DNA from: Symbiodinium microadriaticum
Taxonomy: Eukaryota > Sar > Dinophyceae > Suessiales > Symbiodiniaceae
Assembly (NCBI GenBank): GCA_001939145.1
Contig: LSRX01000177.1
Span: forward strand, 571,981-635,980
Length of the DNA stretch: 64,000 nucleotides
Direction: 5' to 3'
Each line of letters starts with the position of its first letter. The first letter of the stretch is position 1. The position numbers and the translations under genes were made by a program. Below are positions 30,453 to 39,850 of the stretch, piece after piece. Under the pieces are notes generated by a model. That model did no database searches. It was not told the origin of the DNA and saw only the letters and a list, made by a program, of their open reading frames with translations.

Positions 30453-30638
30453 GGGTTTAGGGTTTAGGGATCAGGGATCTTGGGTTTTTAAGGGCCCCCT
30501 TTTCAGAACGGGTTCCCTTTAAGGGGGAGCCCTACAGCGCCCTTAAAGAGGACCCTATTCTAGAACCCTAGATAGTATTAATTAAGGGTTTACGGTTTTT
30601 TGGGGTTTAGCATTTTAGGGCTTTGGGTTCAGCATTTA

Positions 30639-30847
30639 ATGCAGGAACCTGATTAAGGAACTTTGGGTCTTCCTAAGGGATCCCCAATTGAATAGTTCCC
30701 TGAACCAGGATGCCTTTTTTGGGACCCCAATATAGCACAGCCCCCTTATGAGAAGGACCCTCAAAGGGATTTAGATCCTAGTATTTGGGGGGGGTTGGGG
30801 GGGGGGGGTTATAGGGTCAGAATTTCTTAATCATTTGTCCCTGCATT
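30639..30847 (+). mobile_element. MITE family C, long copy
   Basis: AATGCAGGAACCTGATTAAG left and CTTAATCATTTGTCCCTGCA right, but 209 bp long, about twice the usual size, with a GGGGTTGGGG tract in the middle. Confidence 0.55.
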
Positions 30848-31012
30848 GGGGTTTAGGGTTTTCTGGTTGGGAGAGTCAGGGTTTTAGGGTCTTATAGGGT
30901 TCAGAGTTTAGGTTTATGGTTTACAGTTTAGGGTTTAGGGTTTAGGTTTAGGATTTAGGGTTTAGAGCTTCGAGTGGAGGTTCTTGGTTTTGGCAGTTCA
31001 GGGCTTAGAGGT

Positions 31013-31195
31013 TCATGGGTTTCGCTTGACAGCTTCCAGGACAAAGCAGATCTTTGATTTCATATGCCGCCCAAAATCCTCTTCTCCTATTACAGCCCCC
31101 CTGTAGCATCTTTGTTGCTTTACCGGGCTCTGCTGTACGGTATCCATGTCTTGACGCTTCGTGATGGCAGGTTCATTGGGCATGATTGGGCTCAT
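31013..31195 (-). CDS. candidate ORF or exon, 60 codons
   Basis: ATG-initiated minus frame with AITKRQDMDTVQQSPVKQQ and GEEDFGRHMKSKICFVLEAV. Hydrophilic and convincingly protein-like, ending KRNP at telomere-like sequence. Confidence 0.42.
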   Translation of the reverse strand: MSPIMPNEPAITKRQDMDTVQQSPVKQQRCYRGAVIGEEDFGRHMKSKICFVLEAVKRNP

Positions 31196-31334
31196 CGGGA
31201 CTTAGATGGGTAGCTTTCTAAAGTAGGTCCCTTTTTAGGTCTGTAATTTGGAGAACTACCCATATAGGGTTTACACGGTATGATACAGCTTTGGACTTCT
31301 GGGCCTTGTTCTTGAAGTTTCTCTGCCCTTCCAG

Positions 31335-31568
31335 GGCGGTGCCACTTGCTACTATGCGCGCGCCTCAGATTCAGCTCAACCCTATTAGGGTTTAGGGTTT
31401 AGGGTTCCGAACCACTTGAACCCTAAACCCTAAACACACTTGAACCCGAAGCCCTTAAACCCTAAACCCTGAGTCTTGGCCAATCTTCCAGGGGCTGGAT
31501 CGTAGGGCGTACAGCCTTCCGAAGCTTGCGGCTCCGCTTTTCCACAGCCTTTGGAGAGAAAACTGGGG
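31335..31568 (+). CDS. candidate exons (31335-31389, 31492-31568)
   Basis: The first follows the strong tract TTTCTCTGCCCTTCCAG and reads GGATCYYARASDSAQPY before a stop. The second follows GGCCAATCTTCCAG, reads LDRRAYSLPKLAAPLFHSLW and on to a GTTTGT donor. CCCTAAA sequence lies between them. Joining phase could not be fixed. Confidence 0.45.
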
Positions 31569-31775
31569 GTTTGTTTAGGCTTTAGGGGTGTAGAGGTTAC
31601 TAGGCAGGCACTAATGATACGGTTTAGGGTTTAGGATGTACCCGGACCCTAAGAATGGGGTTCATTCGTGTCATTTCCTTCCACAAGGCCTTACGAAGGT
31701 AGGTTACTAAAAAATTGGGTTAACGCAGGTCATTCATGAGAGTAGTAGCTTCAGCCATGCAGAGAGAGACAGTGA

Positions 31776-31946
31776 GAGAGACCGCGTGGAGCGTCAGACG
31801 TCATCTCCCTGGGCAACTGTGTCGGCACAATGTTTGGAGTCATCAGCTCACTGCTGGTTGGGTCTGAAGAGTTGTTCATAATCTCTGCTGATCATGCCTA
31901 TCGAAGGATAGTACGATACATCCCAGCACCCCATTCTACCTGTTAG
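31776..31946 (+). CDS. candidate exon with a membrane-like segment
   Basis: Open 56 codons. VISLGNCVGTMFGVISSLLV is strongly hydrophobic, followed by GSEELFIISADHAYRRIVR. Possible acceptor GGAGCGTCAG at 31797. Confidence 0.42.
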   Translation, partial: ERPRGASDVISLGNCVGTMFGVISSLLVGSEELFIISADHAYRRIVRYIPAPHSTC

Positions 31947-32103
31947 GGCCCCTATATGAGCCAGAACTAGACCGCTCCCCAGAAAGAGCCCTTCTTGAAC
32001 CGTATATAAGAGCCTTAAAGAGCCCCTCTGCAGAAGCTCTTATAGAACCCCTGAAGGAACCTTACTAGAAGCCCTTCTAGAACCCTCTAAAAGCCCGAAA
32101 GTC

Positions 32104-32156
32104 GCCCCTAACGGATGACTAAACCCTAAACCCAACCGTGCCCCTAACGGATGACT
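32104..32156. repeat. 17-bp direct repeat flanking a telomere-like insert
   Basis: GCCCCTAACGGATGACT occurs at 32104-32120 and 32140-32156, separated by 19 bp containing CCCTAAACCC. Confidence 0.85.
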
Positions 32157-32160
32157 CCAG

Positions 32161-32239
32161 GCCGCACAAATTCAGCTCGGGGAACACCTGCGGCTGCTTT
32201 CGAAGACGGAGCTTCACCTGGAGGTCCGAGCTGTTCCGG
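32161..32239 (+). CDS. candidate exon
   Basis: Follows ACGGATGACTCCAG in phase 0: AAQIQLGEHLRLLSKTELHL onward, open to 32276 with GTCCGA (32224) and GTGTAC (32240) as possible donors. Helical, Leu-rich. Confidence 0.48.
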
Positions 32240-32677
32240 GTGTACAACCACAGGGGCCTGGGCAAGGGGGTTCCTGAAAGATTTGTTTGGTTTTAAAGGG
32301 TTGCTGTAAGGGTTCAAAAAAAAGACGGGCTTGGAGAATGCGAACATGATTCGGTAGGGCTCCTTTCCTGTATTTGCAGTAAGATACAGTCTCCAAGCCT
32401 TGTTTTCATGATTAAAACTCGAACATCAAGGGCTTCGCTCCAAATGCAAAGTGATTCTATTACGTTCTTCAAGGTTTGTTACTGGGGTTTGGGCAAGGGT
32501 TCTCCGCAACGCCAGGGTCTGATATGGACTGCAAAGGATGGTATATGGTCTTTTGCAGGGCTTCGTGTTTGTTCATGAGAGGGTTATGTCTTCTTGTGCT
32601 TCGGGATTTAGCATGTAGGCAACTGCACGGCTTTATTGGGAAATCTTCCGGTTGAAAGCTAAGCGTTTTGTTGTGTC

Positions 32678-32880
32678 GTGATCATGATGTTGATGGTGAT
32701 GGTGATGGTGATGATGATGTTAGGTTGTTGTTTTTGTTGTTGTTGATGATGATGATGATGATGATGATGTTGGTAAGGATGAGGATGAGTATGTGCGCCA
32801 TCGTCATCATCGTCACCACTATTGCAGTCATCATCACAATCATCATCAGCAACATCAACACCATCATCATTATCCATGAC
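32678..32880. repeat. inverted GAT / ATC trinucleotide arrays
   Basis: GATGGTGAT units (32678-32780) are followed by CATCATC units (32800-32875), so the two arms can pair. Downstream, 32880-32985 is open on both strands (plus reads SVRRRSRSPGPLSLL); not called. Confidence 0.85.
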
Positions 32881-33407
32881 GATGTGGCGAGAAGCTTTGG
32901 ACAACATGCGGCAAGCCGTAATCAAAACAATGCCTCCAGCCAGGCAAGGCCACATGTTAGTGTGAGAAGGAGATCCAGAAGCCCTGGCCCTCTAAGCCTT
33001 TTGAGGGTTTAGGGCTTAGGATTTAGGGACGGCAGCCTAATCAGACGGCATTATACTCAGCATCTAGCTCCACAGTCTGTTATGGTTCTGGTTCAACTTT
33101 AATAGAGTCTTGGCTTCTGCGGACCCGCAATTAATCAATCAAGCCCCAGACGGCATAGCCCAAACTCTCTAAACTCCCAACTCCCACTCCTGAACGCCTT
33201 ACTTCCCAAACTAGGTCCTAGTCCCTAAACCCCTCCGTGAACCCCCGCAAGTATGTAGAACAGTAGGATTTAGAGGTTTTGGGCCGTCTTGTTGTCTACT
33301 TTGAGGAGTTTAGGGTAAACCCTACAATTCCGAACCCCGAAACCCCTAAACCCTTCGACCGAATCATTATGGAAACGTGACCTGACATAACGAACACCCC
33401 AGTACAG

Positions 33408-33459
33408 GATGCGCTGCGGCACCACGAGGAGCTGCAACGCCACTGGGCGCGGAGTCAAG
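33408..33459 (+). CDS. candidate 52-nt exon
   Basis: Between CACCCCAGTACAG and a GTCATT donor, reading DALRHHEELQRHWARSQ. Helical and charged, excellent protein-like composition. Confidence 0.48.
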
Positions 33460-33969
33460 GTCATTGTGGGTTGTCGGCTTGATCCGAGCTTATGGTTTTA
33501 GGGGATTAGGTTTTGGGTTTTGGAAGGGTTTGGGTTCAGAAACTCAAACGCCTGAAACCTTACACACTGACAGCCCTAAACCCTAATGCCCTAAAATATG
33601 GGTCGGAATGAATCGGAGTAGTATCCTCTGATAGTCCGTATATAATTTTCCTACAAAATACTATACCCCAAACCTATTCTAATCACAAACGCCCCTAAAT
33701 CAAGCCCACCATAGTAGCCCTATATCAACCCCCCTTGTAGAAATTAACCCTTTCGAAACCGTTATAGTAGCCCTTTCAAAGAACCCTCAAAAATTTCAAA
33801 GTTGGATACTGCCCCCACTCAGTAACACTTGAGTCGTATTCATAATATGGATATATAAGGCCCTTGCTAGTAGCCCCATTACACTGTTACTGCATGGGGG
33901 GCAGTACCCAAAGAATCAAAGCCTTAAACCTTAAACCCTAAACCCTAAACCCTAAACCCGAAAACCCAA

Positions 33970-34090
33970 AAACCCCATCGGATCTCCGAGGTATCCGGCA
34001 CGCCACGAGCACCGGGGCAGACTTCGAAAACCAATTTCGCGAGGTCTCGGACAGTGGTGCACGGGTTGCTGTGTCCCAGAAGGTCTTCTA
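33970..34090 (+). CDS. candidate exon
   Basis: Plus frame reads ATSTGADFENQFREVSDSGA, then RVAVSQKVFYGSSIR. A shorter exon could run from GGGGCAG (34021) to GTCTCG. Other frames are also open. Confidence 0.38.
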
Positions 34091-34159
34091 TGGCAGTTCG
34101 ATAAGGGTTGTTTTTAGGCATCCTCGTAGATAATTAGTATCTTATTCATCTAACATAAA

Positions 34160-34204
34160 AAAGATAGAAAGATAGATGGAGAGACAGAGAGATAGGAGGC
34201 AGGT

Positions 34205-34247
<43 letters not shown>

Positions 34248-34360
34248 TGGGTGGGTGGGTCGGTCGGTTGGGTGGTCGGTCGGCAGGTAGGTAGGTCGGT
34301 AGGCAGGTAGGTAAGTAGGTAGGTAGGTAGGTAGGTAGGTAGGTAGGTAGGTAGTTGAGA
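34160..34360. repeat. GGCA / GGTA tetranucleotide microsatellite
   Basis: About 12 AGGC units then about 15 GGTA units with interruptions. Long open minus frames here (PTYLPTYL, CLPACLPA) are simple-repeat artefacts. Confidence 0.95.
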
Positions 34361-34464
34361 TAGGCACATACAGTTGTGCAGATACACATGCTTCGGTTTG
34401 TTTTTTGTCCTGTGTGCAAGCTCATGTGCGCATATTCATACATAACCACATGTGTTTATATGTA

Positions 34465-34468
34465 TATA

Positions 34469-34500
<32 letters not shown>

Positions 34501-34510
34501 CATATATTTA
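34465..34510. repeat. TA / TATG microsatellite
   Basis: (TA)n followed by (TATG)n and scattered CATA units. A small plus island at 34607-34660 (SDSTTRTQMLQEGRPFRS after CTTCTCTAGCAG) follows. Confidence 0.85.
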
Positions 34511-34928
34511 CATACATGCACGCACTAAATATACATACATACGCATATGTACCGAAGATTTCCTTTTGGCATAGACCTCCTACTGACTTTCCAGCTTCTC
34601 TAGCAGTCAGATTCGACGACTAGGACCCAGATGCTCCAGGAAGGAAGGCCCTTTCGTTCCGTTTTAAGCTTTAGGGCTTCAGGCTGCAATGCTTCGAGGT
34701 GGGTTGATGGTTCAACATGCCCCAAACCCTAAAAACCCTAAACCCCAAACCCTAAACCCCAAAGCCCCAAACCCAATAGAAGGTCAAAACATCTTGCTGT
34801 TTGGGTTTGAGAGGCTCGAGGAGTCCAAATGTGTGATTGGCTTCCCGAGCTTTCAAGATTAAACCCAGAAACGGAATTTAGGGTTTAGGGTTTAGGCTTG
34901 AGGGTATCAAGTTCAGAATCTTCTGACG

Positions 34929-34930
<2 letters not shown>

Positions 34931-34970
<40 letters not shown>
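34931..34970. repeat. GA dinucleotide array abutting the spliced leader
   Basis: Twenty GA units ending exactly where the 22-nt DinoSL sequence begins. Confidence 0.97.
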
Positions 34971-34973
<3 letters not shown>

Positions 34974-34992
34974 GTAGCCATTTTGGCTCAAG
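34971..34992 (+). other. DinoSL spliced-leader sequence embedded in the genome
   Basis: GCCGTAGCC followed by ATTTTGGCTCAAG matches all 22 positions of the dinoflagellate consensus (D-CCGUAGCC...CUCAAG, D being G here). It is not an SL RNA gene: the base after CTCAAG is G followed by CC, not the GT donor an SL RNA needs. A leader sequence in genomic DNA upstream of an ORF is the known signature of a reverse-transcribed, trans-spliced mRNA. Confidence 0.93.
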
Positions 34993-35355
34993 GCCGTGAG
35001 TGGTTCGAGCCCCGAGCCCTGAGTGAGAGGGAGGGGAGCAACCCGGAACGCGCAGAAGAGGGGAGAGACCGTGCCGCCCCCCTGCCATCGAGCTCAGCTA
35101 CCCGATCGTAGATCTTTGCGTGTACCAGCTCGACGCTTTTGCCAGGGAACTCGGCAGGTTCGCACCCCAAGGTGATCGGCGCTTGGTGGCGAGCGGGGGA
35201 CACTGTCACCAACAACCCCGACGAGATCGGCGAACCTACGCCTGTTCAACCCGCCGGGCTACCTTCCCCGCTCCTTCAACGTTGGGCGAGGGACACCTGT
35301 GACCGGAAGATCGTGACTTGGGCATCGCCACCGTGAATAATAACCACCTGGACCA

Positions 35356-36471
35356 ATGGAGGGACCCGCTGAGGGGAGAGAGCCGCCACCCGCTAAGGTG
35401 GAGGCAAAAGCAAAGACGAGAAAACAGAAGCCCCTCTTCATAGGAGGGATCAGATGCTGCCCGAGGTGCATGACGGGTGGACCCAGAGGAAAGGTGGGCA
35501 AACACTACAGTCACGACAGGGAGGCGGAGGACTGTGTGCTACGTGGCAGCGAGGCACAAGGAGGGATGGCACGCAAAATCCTCAAGGACGCCGCCGAGAA
35601 CTACGAGTGGGAGAAGGGAACCAAGGGCATTCTCGAGCCCCACCGAGTGGACAAAAGACGGCGGGGCACTCGGACAAGGCCTACCAGACCAGCTGTGCCA
35701 GCAGGCAAACCCAAGCCCCGCCGGAGGACCAAACGGGGGAAGGCGATAAAGGCGCGACCCGCTACCACGACTACCTCCAAAAGCAAAGCAGCCCCGCCAC
35801 CGAGAACAGCAAGGCGGAACACCAAGCGGAAGAGACCGACAACACCGCCGTCGTCGTCCTCAAGCTCAAGCTCGTCGAGCACCACCCAAGAAGGCACAGG
35901 ACAACCAGGACAACCAGCCAAAGACCGAGGCAACCAAGACAGCGATGACCTGCTAAGCAGCGAGGAAGTGATCCAGGACGTGGCCTTGCTCGACATCCTC
36001 AACTACCAGCACTCGGACGACAAGACGAAGAAGCACAACAAGAGGAAAAAGAGGCGAGAGGAAAAGCCAAACGACACAAAGGCAGAGACAGCGGAGCACC
36101 CACCTCGACGAGGAGGAACAGCTAAAGGAGTGGACCCCAGAAGCGTGGGAGCAGCACCTGCCATAGGACCTTTTACAGCCAGTACCAGCTCGTCGGCGAG
36201 GGGAACCACAACCATGGGGGAACAAGCCCTCCACCAGCAGGCGAGGGCAAAAAGACGAGAAGTGGAGGACTACGAGCAGACCCAACACCTGGGAAAGGGC
36301 GAGGCATATCGTCCAATGCCGCAGCTGAGACACTGGGTACCCGGGTCAACAAGACCAGCGGAACCAAGCGAACCACCACGGCGAAGAGGGCAAAAAGGAG
36401 GCAAACCGCCACACGAGGGACTCGCTCAGAAGGTCATGAAGTTGGCGGCGCAGATGGACCAACCTCAGTGA
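35356..36471 (+). CDS. 371-aa basic protein with a CxxC...H...C motif, unknown function
   Basis: ATG at 35356, TGA at 36469; it is the first long ORF after the SL. Residues 34-60 hold C34 C35 C38, H50, H53 and C60 (CCPRCM ... KHYSHD ... EDC), compatible with a small zinc knuckle or finger. Residues about 105-160 are Lys/Arg/Pro/Thr-rich, followed by a 10-Ser run near 170. DSDDLLSSEEVIQDVALLDI follows at about 195-215, and the last third is polar and basic. This resembles nucleic-acid-binding ORF1/gag-type proteins in composition, but I recognise no family. The ORF has no introns. The stop overlaps a tandem of CACCTCAGTGAGAGCAC. Overlapping +1 frames are open for over 100 codons, a side effect of the composition. 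Confidence 0.6.
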   Translation: MEGPAEGREPPPAKVEAKAKTRKQKPLFIGGIRCCPRCMTGGPRGKVGKHYSHDREAEDCVLRGSEAQGGMARKILKDAAENYEWEKGTKGILEPHRVDKRRRGTRTRPTRPAVPAGKPKPRRRTKRGKAIKARPATTTTSKSKAAPPPRTARRNTKRKRPTTPPSSSSSSSSSSTTQEGTGQPGQPAKDRGNQDSDDLLSSEEVIQDVALLDILNYQHSDDKTKKHNKRKKRREEKPNDTKAETAEHPPRRGGTAKGVDPRSVGAAPAIGPFTASTSSSARGTTTMGEQALHQQARAKRREVEDYEQTQHLGKGEAYRPMPQLRHWVPGSTRPAEPSEPPRRRGQKGGKPPHEGLAQKVMKLAAQMDQPQ

Positions 36472-37010
36472 GAGCACCAACACCTCAGTGAGAGCACCAG
36501 CCTCAGGAGTACAAAGTTTTGACTTGCATATACAGGAAGACCCAATACCTTGCGAAAGTAGCCTGGAGCTTAGCTCCCTTCCGTGTACCACTCGATCCGC
36601 TTTCTTACCATGAGGCACCCGCTTGAAAAAGCAGGCGTCGAGAATTCGCTTTTGGGGGCACACGCAGTTGCATCCTTGAACCAAACATGAGGGGTGCCCA
36701 ACCCAACACAAGAGTGGAGGGCCGTTAATTCGGGCACGTTTTTCCCCCAAAGGCCTTGAACCGTTTCCCTAGTTTCTTGCAGGGGCACTCAGTGAGACAC
36801 ACCGTGGTAGGCACACCGCTACTTTACTAAAGTGTTGTTTGCTTGCTGATGTCGTGGCATGTTGTGTGTGCACCTGCCTCCACGGGGGCGTTAGTACCAA
36901 ACGAACGCTCAACCCGCAAACTCCTTTGCACAGCCGAGCCCCTCCAACAGAATGATGGAGGGGGTGCGCCACGTGCGCGGGGTGTGGGGCCTGCCCACAC
37001 CTCAACCCCG

Positions 37011-37082
37011 GAGCAAAGCAAAGCAAAGCAAAGAGAGAGAGAGAGAGAGGTAGGTGTGTGTGTGTGTGTGAGTGTGTGTGTC
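37011..37082. repeat. CAAAG tandem, GA array and GT array
   Basis: Four CAAAG units, then about nine AG units, then interrupted GT. The 3' boundary of the SL element. Confidence 0.9.
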
Positions 37083-37479
37083 ATTGCAGAGGGCATTGCT
37101 GTGCTCCAGGCTGTAAGGGACCTTGACCCTTGGAAGCACAGACTTGGGGACCCTCGACGCATTCAGCTCAAACCCCGAGCACGCAACCCTGACAGGTGCA
37201 CCCCATACTTGCCTTATCTTGCTTTCATACGGCTTGCAGTTTATAGCACCAGCCCTACTTCATAACTAATCCTTGAAGGAGCCTATCCTACCCCTTTTGT
37301 AGGTTTTGGGCCATTATTTTGCCGACTTTTGGGGGGTTTAGGGAGCTTAGGTCAGGTTATCCTTTCAGAACCTTCCAAGAACCCCGATCCTCAAGGGTCC
37401 ATGTGCCCAAGTCCCAAATACTATGCTTTGAATGGCTTGGCATATCTGACACCATTCACCATTCTCTGGACCAATCGTT

Positions 37480-37640
37480 TTAAACCCCTAGACCCTAAAC
37501 CCTAAACCCCTAAACCCCTAAACCCCTAAACCCCAAACCCTAAACGCTAAACCCCTAAAGCCCTAAACCCCTAAAGCCCTAAAGCCCTAAACCCCTAAAC
37601 CCCTAAACCCTAAACCCTTATAAACCCTTAAACCCTACAC
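37480..37640 (-). repeat. CCCTAAA / CCCCTAAA array
   Basis: About 20 C-rich units with CCCTAAAG variants, ending CACCAG at the next candidate exon. Confidence 0.88.
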
Positions 37641-37643
37641 CAG

Positions 37644-37726
37644 GAACCTTCGTAGAAATCCGTCTTGCCTTGGAGCTGCAGGCGCTGTTGGCCACGGAAA
37701 GACCCGGGCCGCCTGGAGAGCAATCC
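37644..37726 (+). CDS. candidate 83-nt exon
   Basis: Between CCCTACACCAG and a GTTCTT donor; two nt plus exactly 27 codons reading TFVEIRLALELQALLATERP and on. Strong Leu/Glu helix-like character. Confidence 0.52.
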
Positions 37727-37989
37727 GTTCTTTGGGGGGGCAGTAGACCCTAGGGTTTAGGGTTTAAGGTTTAGGGTTTAGGGTGTGGCGTTTAGGGGTG
37801 CGGGGTTTAGGGTGTAGGGTTTAGGGTGTAGGGTTTAGGGCTTTAAGGTTTAGGGTGTAGGGTGTAGGCTTTAGGGTTTAAGGTCATAGAAGCCTAAAGG
37901 ATTACCAATGTTCTTCCTTAGGGTTCCTTTGTTATAAGTATACCATATAAGGGGCCCAACACCCTATTCTTATTATTCAGGCCCCTACA

Positions 37990-38097
37990 TTATAGGAACC
38001 TGCTTGGGAAGCCAAGGGTCTTTATTCGGAGTACTTACATGGATCCTAAGATTTGGGGGGGTTGTGGCATCAGGGTTTCTGAATCAGGTCCCTACAC
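37990..38097 (+). mobile_element. MITE family C, copy 5
   Basis: CATTATAGGAACCTGCTTGG left, CTGAATCAGGTCCCTACACC right. Confidence 0.6.
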
Positions 38098-38328
38098 CTT
38101 AAACTAATTCCTGAACTCTAAACCCTAGTTCCTAAGCACAACCCTCGAGGTTCATGTTTGGATTTAGGACTTCGGGTGATTCGAAGTTCTCGGTCGGGCT
38201 TGGATTGAACTACTAGTAGCTAGTAGTAGCATTCCCTGAACGGTTTTGGGGTCTAGGGTTTCAGGGTCCTATTTAAAGCAAAAGCTGCGCACCCCAAAAC
38301 CCTGGTGGCGTTGTTCTTTCCTATTCAG

Positions 38329-38524
38329 GCTGCCGACGCAGGGAGAGCCGGCCAGGGTCTTCGCAGCGCGAAATTGAATTCCTGAAAGCCCCCAGAGAAC
38401 TGCTTCAGCCCTTAATCCCAAGCCCAATACCCTCTTCCCCTAAGCAAGTCCCCCCATCAAGGTTTGGGGCCCAAAAGCTCACTGCCTCGCCGCCCCAAAA
38501 CACAAGCTCAACACAGCAAGAATG
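38329..38524 (+). CDS. candidate 196-nt exon
   Basis: Acceptor GTTGTTCTTTCCTATTCAG and donor GTAACG bound a frame open for 64 codons: RRRESRPGSSQREIEFLKAP, then PRELLQPLIPSPIPSSPKQ and a polar Ser/Gln tail. One of the best-bounded islands. Pro/Ser-rich, possibly disordered. Confidence 0.55.
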
Positions 38525-38672
38525 GTAACGAAAACAAACGCATCCTAAACATTCCAAAGCACTACCCTAAGGCTCACGGACCCCCATAGCGAAAGCCCAA
38601 ACCTTAGCCCCCAAAGCCCAAACCTTCCCCTAGCAAACCCACAACAGCGATCAGAGCCTTAGGGGTAACACT

Positions 38673-38765
38673 ACCCATAGGCTCCTAAGTAGTTCCTTTT
38701 TGTGGTTTATATTTAGAATCCTACAAGGTAATCCCAAAAAGGAACTACTTAGGAGCCTTAGGGGT
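38673..38765 (-). mobile_element. MITE family B, copy 5
   Basis: ACCCATAGGCTCCTAAGTAG left and CTACTTAGGAGCC right; the centre is inverted relative to other copies. A plus open island (38770-38870, PTSPTTLQAQTEVSANGQRH) follows. Confidence 0.75.
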
Positions 38766-39139
38766 AAACCCCAAAAAGCGAAGCCAACATCACCAACTAC
38801 CCTCCAAGCTCAGACGGAGGTCTCAGCAAACGGGCAAAGGCATGGGACTGCGCTTCGTCTGTCACTCAGTCTTAAACCCTAAACCCTAAACCCTAAACCC
38901 TAAATCTGCGGATAGTTTCTTTAGGGTTCTCGGTTCAGGGTTTCGGGTTCTAGAGTCTCAGGCTGTGGGGAAGTACGTTTCAAGAGTATAGTTTCATGGT
39001 CACAAGGTTAGTTCTAGCCCTAAAACCCTAAACCGTAAACCCCCAAACCCTCATTCGACTCGGCTCCCCTAAACCCTAAACCCTAAACGCTAACCCCGGG
39101 GCCGGATCGGGTTTCAAGCTTGGGTCCTCCTAGCGTTTG

Positions 39140-39418
39140 AGAGTTAATTACAGCCAATAGGGTTTAGGGTTTTGGGTTTTGGGTCCTTGTATGGTTGTAG
39201 GGTTTAGGGTTTGGGTTTGGAGTCCTTGCATGGTTTGAGATTTCCAGCTACTAGGGTTTAGGGCTTAAGATTAGGGGTCTTTGTATGGTGTGAGATTCAC
39301 AGCTGATAGGGTTTAGAGTTTAGGATTTAGGGTTTAGGGTCCTTGTATGGTTTGAGATTTACAGCGAATAGGGATTACGGTTTAGGGTTATGGTCTGAGA
39401 TTTACAGCTAATAGGCTA
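39140..39418 (+). repeat. five-unit satellite built on a telomere-like core
   Basis: About five units of 50-60 bp, each with CTTGTATGGTTTGAGATTTA, CAGCTAATAGGG and a variable number of TTTAGGG units. Confidence 0.85.
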
Positions 39419-39521
39419 CACCCTGAACCCTATACACTCCGGGCCGTAAACCCCAAAGAAATGAGATCACTTGATGGCGAGTACGTGTCGAGCTGACTCA
39501 GCCGTTGGTCGTCCTTCTCAG

Positions 39522-39850
39522 CTGAAACCCTCATGCACTACAATTACAATGTCAAGGTGAGCAAGAGCGGGATATACCTCCTCAGCACATACATTAGCTT
39601 CGAAGAAGTCAAGGAAGTGTGGTTTCTGGTGCCAAATGAGCGGGAATACAGAGAGATCGCTCGAGTTGAGAAGATTGTGGACCGTGAGCTTGAACACGAA
39701 GTCGTCCTCAACGACAATGACAAAGGCTTGCCATTTCTATCCCAACACCAACATCGGCGGAATCTTAAAAAAAATGTTGGGGCTCCTCTCCGACATACCC
39801 GATGGATCCTCACGATGCTCAGCGTCAGAAGCACATGGGAGGAGATGACA
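39522..39850 (+). CDS. candidate exon, frame broken once
   Basis: Acceptor GTCGTCCTTCTCAG. The first 72 codons read KVSKSGIYLLSTYISFEEVK, then WFLVPNEREYREIARVEKIV and on to NDNDKGLPF. After the CCATTTC run (about 39,734) the coding character moves to the next frame (YPNTNIGGILKKMLGLLSDI), consistent with one extra base in the T run. A TGA closes that frame at 39,848, just before a family F MITE. Unknown family; either an assembly indel or a decayed copy. Confidence 0.55.

Larger units (their letters stand above)
34971..37032 (+). mobile_element. SL-headed retroposed element or retrocopy
   Basis: Proposed limits are the DinoSL at the 5' end and a CAAAG pentamer tandem (about 37011-37032) at the 3' end. 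The whole interval is GC-rich and free of the TTTAGGG motifs that saturate the flanks, and GA arrays lie just outside both ends (34931-34970 and 37033-37049). It carries a 363-nt leader, one 371-codon ORF and a 540-nt 3' region. No reverse transcriptase is present, so it would be non-autonomous or an ordinary retrogene. There is no poly-A. Confidence 0.6.

Noticed and set aside
34142-34449. Minus ORFs rich in PTYLPTYL and CLPACLPA
   Set aside because: They are translations of GGTA/GGCA tetranucleotide repeats.
34984-35012. tRNA or SINE promoter: TGGCTCAAGGC (box A-like) and GGTTCGAGCCC (box B-like) after the spliced leader
   Set aside because: The two boxes start only 18 bp apart, too close for a tRNA, and there is no acceptor stem. 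The first overlaps the DinoSL itself.
34971-35100. SL RNA gene
   Set aside because: CTCAAG is followed by GCCGTGAG, not a GT donor, and no compact SL RNA with an Sm-like site follows; a long ORF does.
35454-36412. Several 70-160 codon ORFs overlapping the 371-aa ORF on both strands
   Set aside because: Shadows caused by GC-rich, codon-biased sequence; the 371-codon frame is longest and carries the Cys/His motif.
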